This document shows, one piece after another, positions 17,438 through 27,067 of a DNA stretch of 64,000 nt (position 1 is its first letter; each line of letters starts with the position of its first letter). The stretch covers positions 1 through 64,000 of the forward strand of contig JABDMH010000056.1 of NCBI GenBank assembly GCA_013001595.1, written 5' to 3'. Below the pieces are notes generated by a model, which searched no databases, was not told the origin of the DNA, and saw only the letters and a list, made by a program, of their open reading frames with translations. This DNA comes from Saprospiraceae bacterium. GTDB taxonomy: Bacteria > Bacteroidota > Bacteroidia > Chitinophagales > Saprospiraceae. Made by a program: the position numbers and the translations under genes.

Positions 17438-19852
17438 ATGATGACTTTAGAAAGAGTTTGCTACATCTGCTGTTTTTACTTGATGGTCTCTGTGCTCGTA
17501 GCACAGCCGCTCTCTGAGATACCCTACGCGTACAAACTAGAGGCTGCAGATACAGCTTTTGCGAGACAGGATTATTACAATGCCGTTGAATTGTACGAAG
17601 AATGCTATCGCGAGACCAGAGAACCAGAGATCGCCAGAAAGATAGCCTACTCACACGACCGGATGCGTGACTACAAACGTGCCGAACGATGGTATCAGCG
17701 CCTCATACAAAGGGATACCGGCTATGCCTTTGCCGACTTTCACTTTGAGTATGGACGGTTGCTGAAGAAAAATGCCAAATACGACCGCGCTGAAACTGTT
17801 TTTAACGATCTACAAGCTAGCGGTAAAGTGCCCAGATTGAGGGATCGCATTGAGTCGGAGTTGGTGGGTGTCGAATTGGCCCGAAGGCTGAAAACCCCAG
17901 ATGATATCTTGGTGGAAAGCATTGGAAATAAAGTCAACACAAGAAATTCAGACGCAGCGCCAGCAGTTGACCTAGATGGTAACTTGTACTATGTGGCCTT
18001 TGATTCAGATGAAATCATAAAGGTTACCAACAAAAGTGATGACTACCATGCCAAGATATATAGAGCTCGTCGCGATAGTAAAGGCAAATTTCAAAAGGGG
18101 AAACCTATAGCAGATAAGATTAACCGACCAGGCTTTCATAATAGTCATGTTGCCTTCTCCAAAGATGGAGAACGCCTGTATTTCACCCGTGCCATTGCCA
18201 AGGGTGGAGAGATCGTCATATCAGATCTATACTACTGCGACAAGGAAGGGCGTGGCTGGGGAGCGCCACAACGCATATCCTCACTAAATGGTGATTTTGT
18301 TTCGAAACATCCCAGTGTGGGAGAGCTATTTGGCTCAGAGGTGCTCATTTTTTCTTCCAATCGACCTGGCACACTCGGGGGGCTTGATTTATTCTACGCC
18401 CCTATTAAACGCGACGGGACATTTGGCCTACCTGTAAATCTAGGAGAAGCCATAAATACTGGGGGAGATGAGATTACACCGAAATACCATGAACGTATGC
18501 TTTACTTTAGCACAGATGGACATCCTACCATTGGAGGCTTTGATATCTACCGATCCGAGTGGGATGGTAGTGCGTTATTGCCTGCTGAACATATGGGCAA
18601 GGGAATAAATACATCAGTAGATGACTTGTACTACACACCTGGTGATGATGAAGCCGGATTCCTCGTATCAAATCGTGATGGGACCCGCTCGCTGAAGAGC
18701 AAGACTTGTTGCGATGACATTTTCACTTTTGAGAAGAAGACCATTATTCTAAAATTGCTAGCCTCCGTATTTGATAAAGTCACAGAAGATTCACTACTGG
18801 GTGCAACCATTGAAATGTTTACCAAGGTCGGTGAAGAACTTAGTCTTCCGGACGTGCAAAAAAATGAGGAAGGAAATGACTTTGACTTTGCCGTTGATCC
18901 CGATAAGGCCTATCAGGTCATTGTTAGTAGGCCGGGATACTATTCTGACACTGCAGAGTTTAATACAGTAGGAGTTAATGTCTCTAAGAATTTTAGAGGC
19001 ACCTTCAAGTTGGTACCATTGCCTAAAGAAGAGAGCGATATACCCGAGAGTGAGGTGCTAACGAGATTTGAACCCATCCGATTAAACAATATCTACTATG
19101 ACCTAGATGATGATCAGATACTGCCCGACGCTGAGCAGGATTTGGACTTCATCTATGATTTGATGATCAAGTATCCGGAGATGGTCATTGAACTGTCAAG
19201 TCACACCGATGCTCGTGCCTCCGACGCCTACAACTTGGATTTATCACAACGACGAGCAAATTCTGCCAAAAAATATCTGGAAGTCAGGGGTGTTGATGGG
19301 GTAAGAATCAAACCGGTGGGATATGGTGAAAAGAAGATTTTGAATAAATGTGTCGATGGTGTCCAATGTACCGAGGCTGAACATCGTCTGAATAGGCGTA
19401 CTGAATTCACCATTATTGAAGGGCCACAGACGATCGAAGTAGAACGCAGGGTAAACAAAAAGGCTCCTCAGCGCATGGAAGACAAAAAGGAGACTTCCGA
19501 GGATGACGGAGGCTCAGCCAGCCTCAATCCAGGGATACCAAAGCTGGAATTTGAAAGGACAGAACTTGATCTGGGATCGATTCGACAAGGTCAAAAAAAA
19601 AAAGAAGTACTCTTCTTCACAAATACCGGAACAGCTGATCTAATCATCGAAATTGCATCTGCATGTGAGTGCACTGAACTCGATTGGCCCAGGGATCCGA
19701 TCAAGCCGGGCGAGCAAGGTAAAATAGACATCGTCTATGACAGCGCGGAGAAAGAAGGATTGCAAGAGGTGACGGTAGATGTGTTTGCCAACACCGAACC
19801 ACTGGTTACCCAAGCGTTTTTCAAGGTATTTGTAGCAGTGGAAGATCAATAG
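17438..19852 (+). CDS. PorE-like OmpA-family protein (TPR, PD40 propeller, OmpA) with extra C-terminal DUF1573 domain
   Basis: 804 aa. Order: signal peptide (about 1-22), TPR-like helices (about 30-140), WD40/PD40-type propeller (about 160-430; AFSKDGERLYFTR, LIFSSNRPGTLGGLDLFYA), carboxypeptidase-regulatory-like domain (about 445-525), OmpA C-terminal peptidoglycan-binding domain (about 545-660; YYDLDDDQILPDAEQDLDFI, SSHTDARAS, LSQRRANSAKKYL), a charged linker, then a DUF1573 Ig-like domain (about 695-800; FFTNTGTADLIIE). PorE normally ends after the OmpA domain and ties the T9SS to peptidoglycan, so the DUF1573 extension is unusual. Eleven A residues (19593-19603) lie at its start. It probably forms an operon with the preceding PorP/SprF gene. 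Confidence 0.88.
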   Translation: MMTLERVCYICCFYLMVSVLVAQPLSEIPYAYKLEAADTAFARQDYYNAVELYEECYRETREPEIARKIAYSHDRMRDYKRAERWYQRLIQRDTGYAFADFHFEYGRLLKKNAKYDRAETVFNDLQASGKVPRLRDRIESELVGVELARRLKTPDDILVESIGNKVNTRNSDAAPAVDLDGNLYYVAFDSDEIIKVTNKSDDYHAKIYRARRDSKGKFQKGKPIADKINRPGFHNSHVAFSKDGERLYFTRAIAKGGEIVISDLYYCDKEGRGWGAPQRISSLNGDFVSKHPSVGELFGSEVLIFSSNRPGTLGGLDLFYAPIKRDGTFGLPVNLGEAINTGGDEITPKYHERMLYFSTDGHPTIGGFDIYRSEWDGSALLPAEHMGKGINTSVDDLYYTPGDDEAGFLVSNRDGTRSLKSKTCCDDIFTFEKKTIILKLLASVFDKVTEDSLLGATIEMFTKVGEELSLPDVQKNEEGNDFDFAVDPDKAYQVIVSRPGYYSDTAEFNTVGVNVSKNFRGTFKLVPLPKEESDIPESEVLTRFEPIRLNNIYYDLDDDQILPDAEQDLDFIYDLMIKYPEMVIELSSHTDARASDAYNLDLSQRRANSAKKYLEVRGVDGVRIKPVGYGEKKILNKCVDGVQCTEAEHRLNRRTEFTIIEGPQTIEVERRVNKKAPQRMEDKKETSEDDGGSASLNPGIPKLEFERTELDLGSIRQGQKKKEVLFFTNTGTADLIIEIASACECTELDWPRDPIKPGEQGKIDIVYDSAEKEGLQEVTVDVFANTEPLVTQAFFKVFVAVEDQ

Positions 19853-19856
19853 ACCG

Positions 19857-20023
19857 CTAGTGGATTGTAGCACTCAAATTAAGTATATCAGTTGATTTCT
19901 TTTGCACCAACTCATCATCATCAATATCCTTACGTAGCTTCGGCTATGTGCGGTATTGCTTCTTTGATTTGGCACAAAACAATTTCAATTGATACTACTC
20001 ATCTGAATGTTACAGTCCACTAG
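19857..20023 (+). repeat. Long palindromic element, family A copy 1 (167 bp)
   Basis: Both ends read CTAGTGGA-T/C-TGTA inward (19857 onward, and the complement from 20023), and the arms can be paired almost to the centre, where TACGTAGC and GCTATGTG close a TTCG tetraloop. It shares TTGCACCAACTC (19902-19913) and an ATCCTTA-GTAGC segment with the element at 41993-42185, at the same 45-nt distance from the end. It begins 4 nt after the porE-like stop, in the same direction as that gene, and ends 13 nt before pnuC. It is probably a MITE- or REP-like unit, and may also terminate transcription. Confidence 0.8.
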
Positions 20024-20036
20024 TTTACTGGTTGGC

Positions 20037-20633
20037 ATGAACGACATCATTGCTTATGCTCTGGACTTAGGCTGGTTACAATGGCTTGCGGTGTTTTTTA
20101 ACATTGGCTACGTGGTCCTTGCCGCAAAGCAAAACATTTGGTGTTGGCCAGTTAGTATCGTGGGAGTGACCATCTTGTTTTTTATCCTTTTGGATGAGCG
20201 TTTATACTCGGACGCCACCCTGCAAGTCTTTTATGTGGTGATGTCCATCTATGGGTGGAGCACATGGTCACAGCGCAGCCCGGAACTTAAGCGTTCCATA
20301 AAAACCATTGAGGCGAGCGTCCACTTTCGCACACTAGCTATCGGAATTTTAATGACCATCCTCTTGGGATGGTTTTGGCGTTTGTTTGGAGCTGCGATGC
20401 CCTTTATCGATGCATGCACTACTGCTTTCAGCATATTGGCCACTTTCATGGTTGCTGAAAAAATCTTGTCTAATTGGATTTATTGGATCATCATTGATGC
20501 GATTTCAATCATGGTATATTGGATTCGTGACATCCCCCTGATAGCACTACTATTCGTCATCTATGTGGTACTGGCCATCTTTGGATATAGAAGTTGGAAA
20601 AGGCAGTTTGAGATGCAAGTTTCACAATCGTAG
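20037..20633 (+). CDS. pnuC: PnuC family nicotinamide riboside / NAD-precursor transporter
   Basis: 198 aa inner-membrane protein with about seven hydrophobic segments. Family features are the conserved aromatic cluster QNIWCWPVSIVGV after the first helix, YSDATLQVFYVVMSIYGW and NWIYWIIIDAISI. PnuC takes up nicotinamide riboside (or thiamine in PnuT variants) by facilitated diffusion. No thiamin riboswitch was recognised upstream, so the NAD-precursor role is favoured. A frame open to 20007 would place ten extra residues inside the repeat element, so ATG 20037 is chosen. Confidence 0.9.
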   Translation: MNDIIAYALDLGWLQWLAVFFNIGYVVLAAKQNIWCWPVSIVGVTILFFILLDERLYSDATLQVFYVVMSIYGWSTWSQRSPELKRSIKTIEASVHFRTLAIGILMTILLGWFWRLFGAAMPFIDACTTAFSILATFMVAEKILSNWIYWIIIDAISIMVYWIRDIPLIALLFVIYVVLAIFGYRSWKRQFEMQVSQS

Positions 20634-20641
20634 AATGCCTT

Positions 20642-20664
20642 TTATTTAGATTAGATCTAAATAA
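20642..20664. terminator. AT-rich hairpin downstream of pnuC
   Basis: TTATTTAGA (20642-20650) and TCTAAATAA (20656-20664) form a perfect 9-bp stem with a 5-nt loop, 8 nt after the pnuC stop and about 40 nt upstream of the nqr promoter. There is no following T-run, so it may be a weak terminator or an operator-like site for the nqr operon. Confidence 0.4.
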
Positions 20665-20706
20665 TTGGCACAGTTTAAAACGGGAAGGGTTATCTAAAAA
20701 GCTTTA

Positions 20707-20714
20707 TATATTTG
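20707..20714 (+). promoter_or_regulatory. Promoter element of the nqr operon
   Basis: TATATTTG, a perfect TAnnTTTG. Expected transcription start about 20721, which leaves about 43 nt to the GTG start of nqrA. The best -33 candidate upstream is only TTTA. Confidence 0.55.
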
Positions 20715-20763
20715 CGCTGAATTTGGTATAGGCCTTTGAGGCTATGCTCAATCATCAAATAAA

Positions 20764-22377
20764 GTGGCAAATCGAATCCTTAATCTCTCTATTAAAACGC
20801 TGTTTTTGAGTGTATTACCGACCGGGCTGCTGCTTGCCCAAACCAATACCGGAAGCAATATGAGTTATATAATTTTGATCTTAATTGCTGCCATTATCTT
20901 TCTCGCAGCGGTCTACATTGTAACAGAAAATTTGATTGATATCAGTGCCGCTAAAAGCGGTACATCTGTTTCGGGTGGTAGTTCTGGACTTCTGAAACCC
21001 AAGGCTCCCAAATATGTGGACGGACCCTTTGTCCAATTGAAGAAGGGGCACGATATAAACTTGGAGGGGAAGATCTTATCTGATGAAGTAGCGGATGTCT
21101 CCGTATCTACATATGCCATTCAGCCACCAAATTTCGTGGGCATGTCACCCATTCCCAAATTGACGGTTGACCAGGGGGATGAAGTCAAAGCTGGTGATCA
21201 AATCTTTTTTGACAAGAAACGCCCGGCAATTAAATATGTAGCACCTGTCAGCGGAGAAATTGTAGCGATCAACCGGGGAGAAAAACGTTCGATTGCCGAG
21301 GTGGTCATATTAGCGGACAAAGAACAACAATATCGCGCTTTAGATAGCATCGATCTGGATACGATCTCCAGGGATGATCTGGTTGCATTCTTGCTGGATT
21401 GTGGCGCTTGGCCCATGATTCGCCAACGCCCTTTTAATATTGTAGCTGACGAAAAAATCGTACCCACAAATATTTTCATTTCCACATTTGATACGGCTCC
21501 ATTGGCACCAGACCTTTCTATTGCTGTGAAAGGAAACGAGCAAGCTTTCGCGACTGGTATTAAGTTGCTATCCAAGCTCACCACGGGTGATGTCCACCTA
21601 GGCCTTAGCGCCAATGGTAAGGCCCCAACTGCAGAGATATTTGGAAATGTTGATCATACCAAGAAGCATTGGTTCGCCGGACCACATCCTGCAGGAAATG
21701 TAGGTGTGCAGATACACCATATAAAACCTGTAAGCGCCGCTTCGCCAGCTTGGACATTGGGGGTACAAGAAGTCATTACGCTAGGAAAACTCATCAACGC
21801 CAGTCGATTTGATGTATCCAGAATCGTGGCCATCACGGGAGAATCCGTGGTAAAGCCCAAGTATGTACGAGTGATACAAGGAGCGAAGATAAGTGACTTG
21901 TTGGCAGATCAACAGGTACCAGATGATGCTAGATGCATCTCGGGTGATGTGCTTGCTGGTACGAGAAAACTGCCAGAAGGTTTTCTGAATTACTATGACG
22001 ACCAGCTGACGGTGATTCCAGAAGGTAAGCACTTTCAGCTTCTTGGATGGCTGACTCCTTTCAAGATGCAACCAACGGTATCGAAGGCCCTCCCTGCCTA
22101 TTACCTAAATAGCACGTTTAAGGTCGATACCAATACCTACGGTGAAGAACGGGCTTTTGTAGTCACTGGGCAATATGAACGTATGCTGCCCATGGACATT
22201 TACCCTCAGCACCTAATGAAAGCTATTTTGATACGTGATTTTGAGAAAATGGAAGGCCTGGGTATTTATGAGTTGGTTGAAGAAGATGTTGCACTCTGTG
22301 AATTTGCTTGCACATCTAAGCAACCCCTTCAGCACATTTTGAGATCGGGCTTGAACGTCATGTTAGAGCAAGGTTAA
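20764..22377 (+). CDS. nqrA: Na+-translocating NADH:quinone reductase subunit A with N-terminal membrane anchor
   Basis: 537 aa from a GTG start. NqrA is the quinone-facing subunit of Na+-NQR and is normally about 450 aa without membrane segments. Here about 85 residues precede the family core: a signal-like stretch (TLFLSVLPTGLLLAQ, about 13-27), a transmembrane helix (YIILILIAAIIFLAAVYIV, about 35-53) and a Ser/Gly-rich linker. The core starts near FVQLKKGHDINLEGK and continues with the biotinyl-lipoyl-like region, HPAGNVGVQIHHIKPV, and the C-terminal CEFACTSKQPLQ segment. An in-frame ATG at 20860 is an alternative start that would keep the helix but lose the signal-like part. First gene of a complete nqrABCDEF operon. 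Confidence 0.9.
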   Translation: MANRILNLSIKTLFLSVLPTGLLLAQTNTGSNMSYIILILIAAIIFLAAVYIVTENLIDISAAKSGTSVSGGSSGLLKPKAPKYVDGPFVQLKKGHDINLEGKILSDEVADVSVSTYAIQPPNFVGMSPIPKLTVDQGDEVKAGDQIFFDKKRPAIKYVAPVSGEIVAINRGEKRSIAEVVILADKEQQYRALDSIDLDTISRDDLVAFLLDCGAWPMIRQRPFNIVADEKIVPTNIFISTFDTAPLAPDLSIAVKGNEQAFATGIKLLSKLTTGDVHLGLSANGKAPTAEIFGNVDHTKKHWFAGPHPAGNVGVQIHHIKPVSAASPAWTLGVQEVITLGKLINASRFDVSRIVAITGESVVKPKYVRVIQGAKISDLLADQQVPDDARCISGDVLAGTRKLPEGFLNYYDDQLTVIPEGKHFQLLGWLTPFKMQPTVSKALPAYYLNSTFKVDTNTYGEERAFVVTGQYERMLPMDIYPQHLMKAILIRDFEKMEGLGIYELVEEDVALCEFACTSKQPLQHILRSGLNVMLEQG

Positions 22378-22391
22378 GATCAAAAAGGATT

Positions 22392-23636
22392 ATGAGCAAA
22401 CTCTTAGAATTCGTTAAACGTATAGAGCCCAAGAAAGGCACATTCGCACATACTGTCTACGACGGCTTTTTCACATTACTATATACACCAGATGAAGTAA
22501 CTCATGGCGGAACCCACATCAAGGATGGGGTTGATCTCAAACGTACCATGGTTATGGTCGTCATTGCGCTACAGCTCTGCTATGTATTTGGCACCTATAA
22601 TATCGGGCACCAACATTTTGTGGCTTTAGGTGCCTATGAGGGTTTCTTAGATGGATTCCACCTTAAGCTGTTTTTTGGTTTGGGTAAGCTCCTTCCGATC
22701 TTCATTGTAACCCATGTGGTGGGACTTGCTATTGAATTCTATTACGCTTACAAGAAAGGTCATGGTATCGAAGAGGGCTTTTTGGTCTCTGGAGCATTGA
22801 TTCCATTAATTATGCCACCAGATCTACCGCTATGGATTCTTGCCATCTCGGTTGCTTTTGCCGTCTGGATTGGTAAGGAAGCATTTGGCGGTACAGGAAT
22901 GAATATTTGGAACATAGCCCTGCTGGCTCGTGTTTTTGTGTTCTTTGCCTACCCTACTACTATTTCGGGCGATCAAGCTTGGGTAGCTGGTGTGACGAGC
23001 ACTACTCCTGGAGGAGAGGCCATTTATGGATGGTATCATAACCTCTGCAACGGCATATTTGAAATGTTTGGAGCGGCCACATTTGAGGCGAGTGCCAAGG
23101 TCGTGGATGGATTTACCGGAGCGACGCCACTGATACTGGCCTATCAGGGAGGCTGGGATGCCGTGACACAAGTGTATTCTGAAAGTCAGATGTGGTGGGG
23201 AGCAATTCCAGGTTCAATTGGAGAAACCTCAAAACCTTTAATCCTTTTGGGTGCTCTCCTGTTAATATCCCTGGGAATTGGGAGTTGGAGAATTATGGTG
23301 AGTATGATTTTCGGTGCGGCAGTGATGAGCCTACTATTAAATCTCTGGGATGCAACTCCATTTATGACGGTACCATGGTACTATCAGTTTTGGATGGGAA
23401 GTTTTTGGTTTGCGATGGCTTTTATGGCTACGGATCCAGTAACTGCAACATCCACGAATCGAGGTAAATGGATTTACGGATTTTTAATCGGATTCATTGG
23501 CATTATCATTCGAGTACTGAATCCAGCATATCCCGAGGGATGGATGTTGGCGATATTATTATTGAATACTTTTGCCCCATTGATAGATCATTATATCCTC
23601 CAGTCGAACATTAATAAAAGACTTAAACGTGCATAG
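22392..23636 (+). CDS. nqrB: Na+-NQR subunit B
   Basis: 414 aa inner-membrane subunit with about ten transmembrane helices. It carries a covalently bound FMN on a Thr; the matching site here is DGFTGATPL with T245. Other family marks are GLAIEFYYAYKKGHGIEEGF, FGGTGMNIWNIALLARVF and FMATDPVTATSTNRGKWIYG. It lies 14 bp downstream of nqrA and overlaps the start of nqrC by 8 bp. It forms part of the Na+ channel in the complex. Confidence 0.95.
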   Translation: MSKLLEFVKRIEPKKGTFAHTVYDGFFTLLYTPDEVTHGGTHIKDGVDLKRTMVMVVIALQLCYVFGTYNIGHQHFVALGAYEGFLDGFHLKLFFGLGKLLPIFIVTHVVGLAIEFYYAYKKGHGIEEGFLVSGALIPLIMPPDLPLWILAISVAFAVWIGKEAFGGTGMNIWNIALLARVFVFFAYPTTISGDQAWVAGVTSTTPGGEAIYGWYHNLCNGIFEMFGAATFEASAKVVDGFTGATPLILAYQGGWDAVTQVYSESQMWWGAIPGSIGETSKPLILLGALLLISLGIGSWRIMVSMIFGAAVMSLLLNLWDATPFMTVPWYYQFWMGSFWFAMAFMATDPVTATSTNRGKWIYGFLIGFIGIIIRVLNPAYPEGWMLAILLLNTFAPLIDHYILQSNINKRLKRA

Positions 23637-24345
23637 TACAAGATACATCGTCACATTTGTTATTATTCTCACTGCAGTCGTAGCATTGGTTCTGTCTCTT
23701 ATGGCAACGGGCCTAAAACCTATACATGACCGCAATGAAGCGATTTACAACAAGAAGGCAATAATTTCGGCTATCGAAACTGATTTAGGGATGGCTGTAA
23801 ACGACCTCAGTGGTGAGGAAATTCAGTCCATTTTTGATGAAAAGATCAAGCAAGTTGTCGTTGATGACGAGGGAAATGTTTTGGATGGCATACAGGCTGA
23901 GGATGTTGACATGGCTAAGGAAAAGAAGAAACCAGTTCCGGAGCGAAAATTTCCCATTTATGTATATGATGCCCCGGATGGAAAGATATACATCGTCAGT
24001 GTAAGAGGTAGTGGTCTCTGGGATGAAATTTGGGGCAACATAGCTTTAGAAGATGACTTCAACACAGTAGCTGGTGCTGCATTTGATCATAAGGGGGAGA
24101 CACCAGGATTAGGTGCAGAGATTAAAGACAATCCAAATTTTGCCGATCAGTTTGAAGGAAAGAAGTTGTATGGTGAGGGAGGTGAGTTCACTTCCATAGC
24201 AGTCGTCAAGAATGGTGCATCAGGCGTTCATCAGGTTGATGGCATTAGTGGCGCAACAATAACAGGAAATGGTGTGGAAGATATGCTTGAGCTAGGTATT
24301 AAGTATTATGAGCCTTACTTTGAAAAGATCGGAAAAGCAAATTGA
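23629..24345 (+). CDS. nqrC: Na+-NQR subunit C
   Basis: 238 aa from a GTG start that overlaps the end of nqrB. It has one N-terminal transmembrane helix (YIVTFVIILTAVVALVLSL), then a periplasmic FMN-binding domain. The flavinylation motif is GISGATIT with T210 as the expected FMN acceptor, attached by ApbE, for which no gene is in the window. GLWDEIWGNIALE and DHKGETPGLGAEI are typical of the family. The rest of the operon follows at 50 bp. Confidence 0.94.
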   Translation: MHSTRYIVTFVIILTAVVALVLSLMATGLKPIHDRNEAIYNKKAIISAIETDLGMAVNDLSGEEIQSIFDEKIKQVVVDDEGNVLDGIQAEDVDMAKEKKKPVPERKFPIYVYDAPDGKIYIVSVRGSGLWDEIWGNIALEDDFNTVAGAAFDHKGETPGLGAEIKDNPNFADQFEGKKLYGEGGEFTSIAVVKNGASGVHQVDGISGATITGNGVEDMLELGIKYYEPYFEKIGKAN

Positions 24346-24395
24346 TCCTCTGACAAGCGAAAGAATTTCATAAAAGGAAAACTTTGATTTGAGAC

Positions 24396-25115
24396 ATGGC
24401 GGAGACAGCAGTACAACAACCGGCAATAAAAGAGAGAGAGCCGCTCTTCGGGCCTAAGGAAAAGCGCCTCATAACCGACCCTTTAAATGATAACAATCCC
24501 ATCACAGTACAAGTATTGGGGATCTGTTCGGCACTGGCAGTTACTACGTTGGTCTATCCATCGGTGGTGATGGCCATTGCTGTTGTTTTTGTCACCGCCT
24601 TTTCCAGCCTATTCACTTCCTTACTGAGGAAGAGTATTCCCAAGCAGGTTCGTATGATCGTTCAGCTGGTCATCATTGCCACATTGGTTACAGTTGTCGA
24701 GCTAACCCTTAAAGCATTGAATTACGAGGTGTATAAGCAGCTTTCGGTTTTTATCGGCTTAATCATAACCAACTGCATTGTAATGGGCCGATTGGAGGCT
24801 TTCTCAATGGCTAATAAACCCTGGCGGTCTTTCTTAGATGGTATTGGAAATGGCTTGGGATATGGAGCCATATTGATTATTGTTGCACTCTTTCGCGAAC
24901 TACTTGGCAAAGGAACTTTGTTTGCCGGTAGTCCACTCGCTTGGAAAATTATTGGTCCATCTGCAGAATTTATGTTGGATACCAGCAGTATCGGTTGGTT
25001 GGGTTGGTATCAGAATAATAATCTAATGGTACTCTCCGCAGCAGCGATGTTCGTTATCGGCTTACTGATTTGGGCCCACCGAAGTTGGAATCCGAAGTTG
25101 GTAGATGTCTCATAA
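24396..25115 (+). CDS. nqrD: Na+-NQR subunit D
   Basis: 239 aa. An approximately 30-residue charged N-terminal extension is followed by six transmembrane helices of the RnfA/NqrD/NqrE type. Marks are [38 protein letters not shown] and [18 protein letters not shown]. With NqrE it forms the inverted-topology pair that holds the membrane-embedded iron centre in Na+-NQR; the single conserved Cys in each of the paired helices is visible (ICSALA, NCIVMGR). Confidence 0.94.
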   Translation: MAETAVQQPAIKEREPLFGPKEKRLITDPLNDNNPITVQVLGICSALAVTTLVYPSVVMAIAVVFVTAFSSLFTSLLRKSIPKQVRMIVQLVIIATLVTVVELTLKALNYEVYKQLSVFIGLIITNCIVMGRLEAFSMANKPWRSFLDGIGNGLGYGAILIIVALFRELLGKGTLFAGSPLAWKIIGPSAEFMLDTSSIGWLGWYQNNNLMVLSAAAMFVIGLLIWAHRSWNPKLVDVS

Positions 25116-25134
25116 TTGGAAAAGTAAAGAAAAT

Positions 25135-25734
25135 ATGGATCTCATAAATATATTTATCAAGTCGGCCTTTATTGAAAATTTGGTACTCACCTATTTCTTA
25201 GGAATGTGTTCGTACCTGGCAGTTTCGAAAACAGTAAAGACGGCTTTTGGACTTGGTCTTGCAGTGATTTTTGTATTGGGAATTACTATGCCCATTAATT
25301 GGCTGATTACTACCTACTTGCTCAGTGAGGGGGGGTTGTTGGGCATGGACTTGACTTTTCTTAGGCTGATATTATTTATCGCTGTCATTGCTTCGATGGT
25401 ACAGTTGGTGGAAATGGTGATTGAAAAATTTTCTCCATCCCTATATAATTCATTAGGCATTTTTCTACCCCTGATAACGGTGAATTGTGCCATACTGGGC
25501 GGCTCCCTATTTATGGTCTCGAAGGAGTACAATTTTGCTGAGTCCGTGGCATTTGGATTAGGTGGCGGTTTTGGATGGTTTCTTGCCATCATTGCCATTG
25601 CTGCGATTCGAGAAAAGATAAAATATTCAAATATTCCTGCGCCATTAAGGGGTTTGGGAATTGCATTTATTATTACCGGTTTAATGGGGCTGGCATTTCT
25701 AAGCTTGCTTGGAATCGATCCTGCTGCACTATAG
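25135..25734 (+). CDS. nqrE: Na+-NQR subunit E
   Basis: 199 aa, six transmembrane helices. Family sequence starts [18 protein letters not shown] and continues with [11 protein letters not shown] and [12 protein letters not shown], which supply the conserved Cys residues of the iron site shared with NqrD. An upstream ATG at 25105 overlapping nqrD is in frame but adds ten non-family residues, while ATG 25135 has an A-rich leader and fits the family length. nqrF follows after 31 bp. Confidence 0.94.
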   Translation: MDLINIFIKSAFIENLVLTYFLGMCSYLAVSKTVKTAFGLGLAVIFVLGITMPINWLITTYLLSEGGLLGMDLTFLRLILFIAVIASMVQLVEMVIEKFSPSLYNSLGIFLPLITVNCAILGGSLFMVSKEYNFAESVAFGLGGGFGWFLAIIAIAAIREKIKYSNIPAPLRGLGIAFIITGLMGLAFLSLLGIDPAAL

Positions 25735-25765
25735 CCGTTGATGTTGTAAAAAGATTGAACTGGAT

Positions 25766-27067
25766 ATGATCATTTTAATGTCTTTCATACCAATTATCTG
25801 GGCCATTGTGGTTTTTTCCGCTGTGATACTAGCCCTGTCTTTCATGTTAATATTTGCTAGAAAGAGATTGGTGCCCCAAGGTAACGTGCGTATTGTAATT
25901 AATGGAGATGAAGAGAATCCATTACTGGTATCTCCAGGTAGTTCCTTATTATCTGCCCTTTCTGACAAGAATGTTTTCCTTCCATCTGCCTGTGGCGGCG
26001 GTGGTACTTGTGCCATGTGCGAATGCCATGTGGAAGCTGGAGGGGGTGATGTACTGCCTACGGAGCTTAACCACCTTACGCGAAAAGAAGTTAGTGAGAA
26101 CAAGAGGCTGGCGTGTCAGGTGAAAGTAAGGGAGGATATGGAGGTAAAGGTGCCGGAGGAAATCTTTGGCATCAAGAAATGGGAATGCGAAGTGGTCTCC
26201 AATCGAAATGTGGCATCTTTCATTAAGGAATTTGTGGTTAGGCTTCCTGAAGGTGAGACCTTGGATTTTCGATCTGGAGGATATATTCAAATCGATGTAC
26301 CCAAGATAAAAGTTGACTTTAAGGACTTTGATATCAGACCGCTGCCAGATGATCCGGCAGGTGATGATAAGTTTAAATCTGAGTGGGATAAATTTCAGCT
26401 CTGGGATCTAAGCATGAAAAATGATGAACCGCAGTTTAGGGCATATTCTATGGCCAACCATCCAGCTGAGGGCAACATCGTGAAATTAAATATTCGCATC
26501 GCTACCCCCCCTTGGGATCGCAATGCCAATGGTGGGAAAGGCGGATGGATGGACGTTAACCCCGGCGTTTGCTCCAGCTATGTATTTGGTTTGAAACCTG
26601 GCGATAAGGTTACAATCTCTGGCCCATACGGTGAGTTTTTCATTAAGGATTCGAAGAAGGAGATGCTCTACATTGGTGGTGGAGCTGGAATGGCACCCCT
26701 GCGCAGTCATTTATTTCACTTATTTCAGACTGAAAAGACACGTGATCGCAAAGTGACCTATTGGTACGGTGGTCGATCATTACGCGAATTATTCTACACT
26801 CCAGATTTTAGGGAAATAGAACAGGAGTTCGACAACTTCAAATATAATATTGCACTTTCTAATCCACTTCCTGAAGACAACTGGGATGGATATGAAGGCT
26901 TTATCCATCAGGTGGTGTTGGACAATTATTTATCCAAACACCCCGAACCAGAGGAGATTGAATACTATTTATGTGGACCTCCTTTGATGCTACAAGCTTG
27001 CCTGAAAATGTTTGACGATTTGGGTGTGCCGGAAGAAAATATCGCTTTTGATGATTTCGGTAGCTAG
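25766..27067 (+). CDS. nqrF: Na+-NQR subunit F (NADH-oxidising)
   Basis: 433 aa. N-terminal transmembrane helix (about 5-30), 2Fe-2S ferredoxin domain (about 38-130; ligands in [15 protein letters not shown] and the later Cys of RLACQV), FAD-binding domain with RAYSMANHP, and NADH-binding domain with [15 protein letters not shown] and YYLCGPPLM. This subunit takes electrons from NADH on the cytoplasmic side and passes them through FAD and the 2Fe-2S centre. Last gene of the operon; a 319-bp gap follows. Confidence 0.95.
   Translation: MIILMSFIPIIWAIVVFSAVILALSFMLIFARKRLVPQGNVRIVINGDEENPLLVSPGSSLLSALSDKNVFLPSACGGGGTCAMCECHVEAGGGDVLPTELNHLTRKEVSENKRLACQVKVREDMEVKVPEEIFGIKKWECEVVSNRNVASFIKEFVVRLPEGETLDFRSGGYIQIDVPKIKVDFKDFDIRPLPDDPAGDDKFKSEWDKFQLWDLSMKNDEPQFRAYSMANHPAEGNIVKLNIRIATPPWDRNANGGKGGWMDVNPGVCSSYVFGLKPGDKVTISGPYGEFFIKDSKKEMLYIGGGAGMAPLRSHLFHLFQTEKTRDRKVTYWYGGRSLRELFYTPDFREIEQEFDNFKYNIALSNPLPEDNWDGYEGFIHQVVLDNYLSKHPEPEEIEYYLCGPPLMLQACLKMFDDLGVPEENIAFDDFGS

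Noticed and set aside
20007-20036. Ten extra N-terminal residues for PnuC
   Set aside because: They are encoded inside the right arm of the palindromic repeat; ATG 20037 gives the normal family start.
21198-21614. 138-residue minus-strand reading frame
   Set aside because: Opposite-strand shadow of nqrA with Ser/Arg-rich low-complexity composition.
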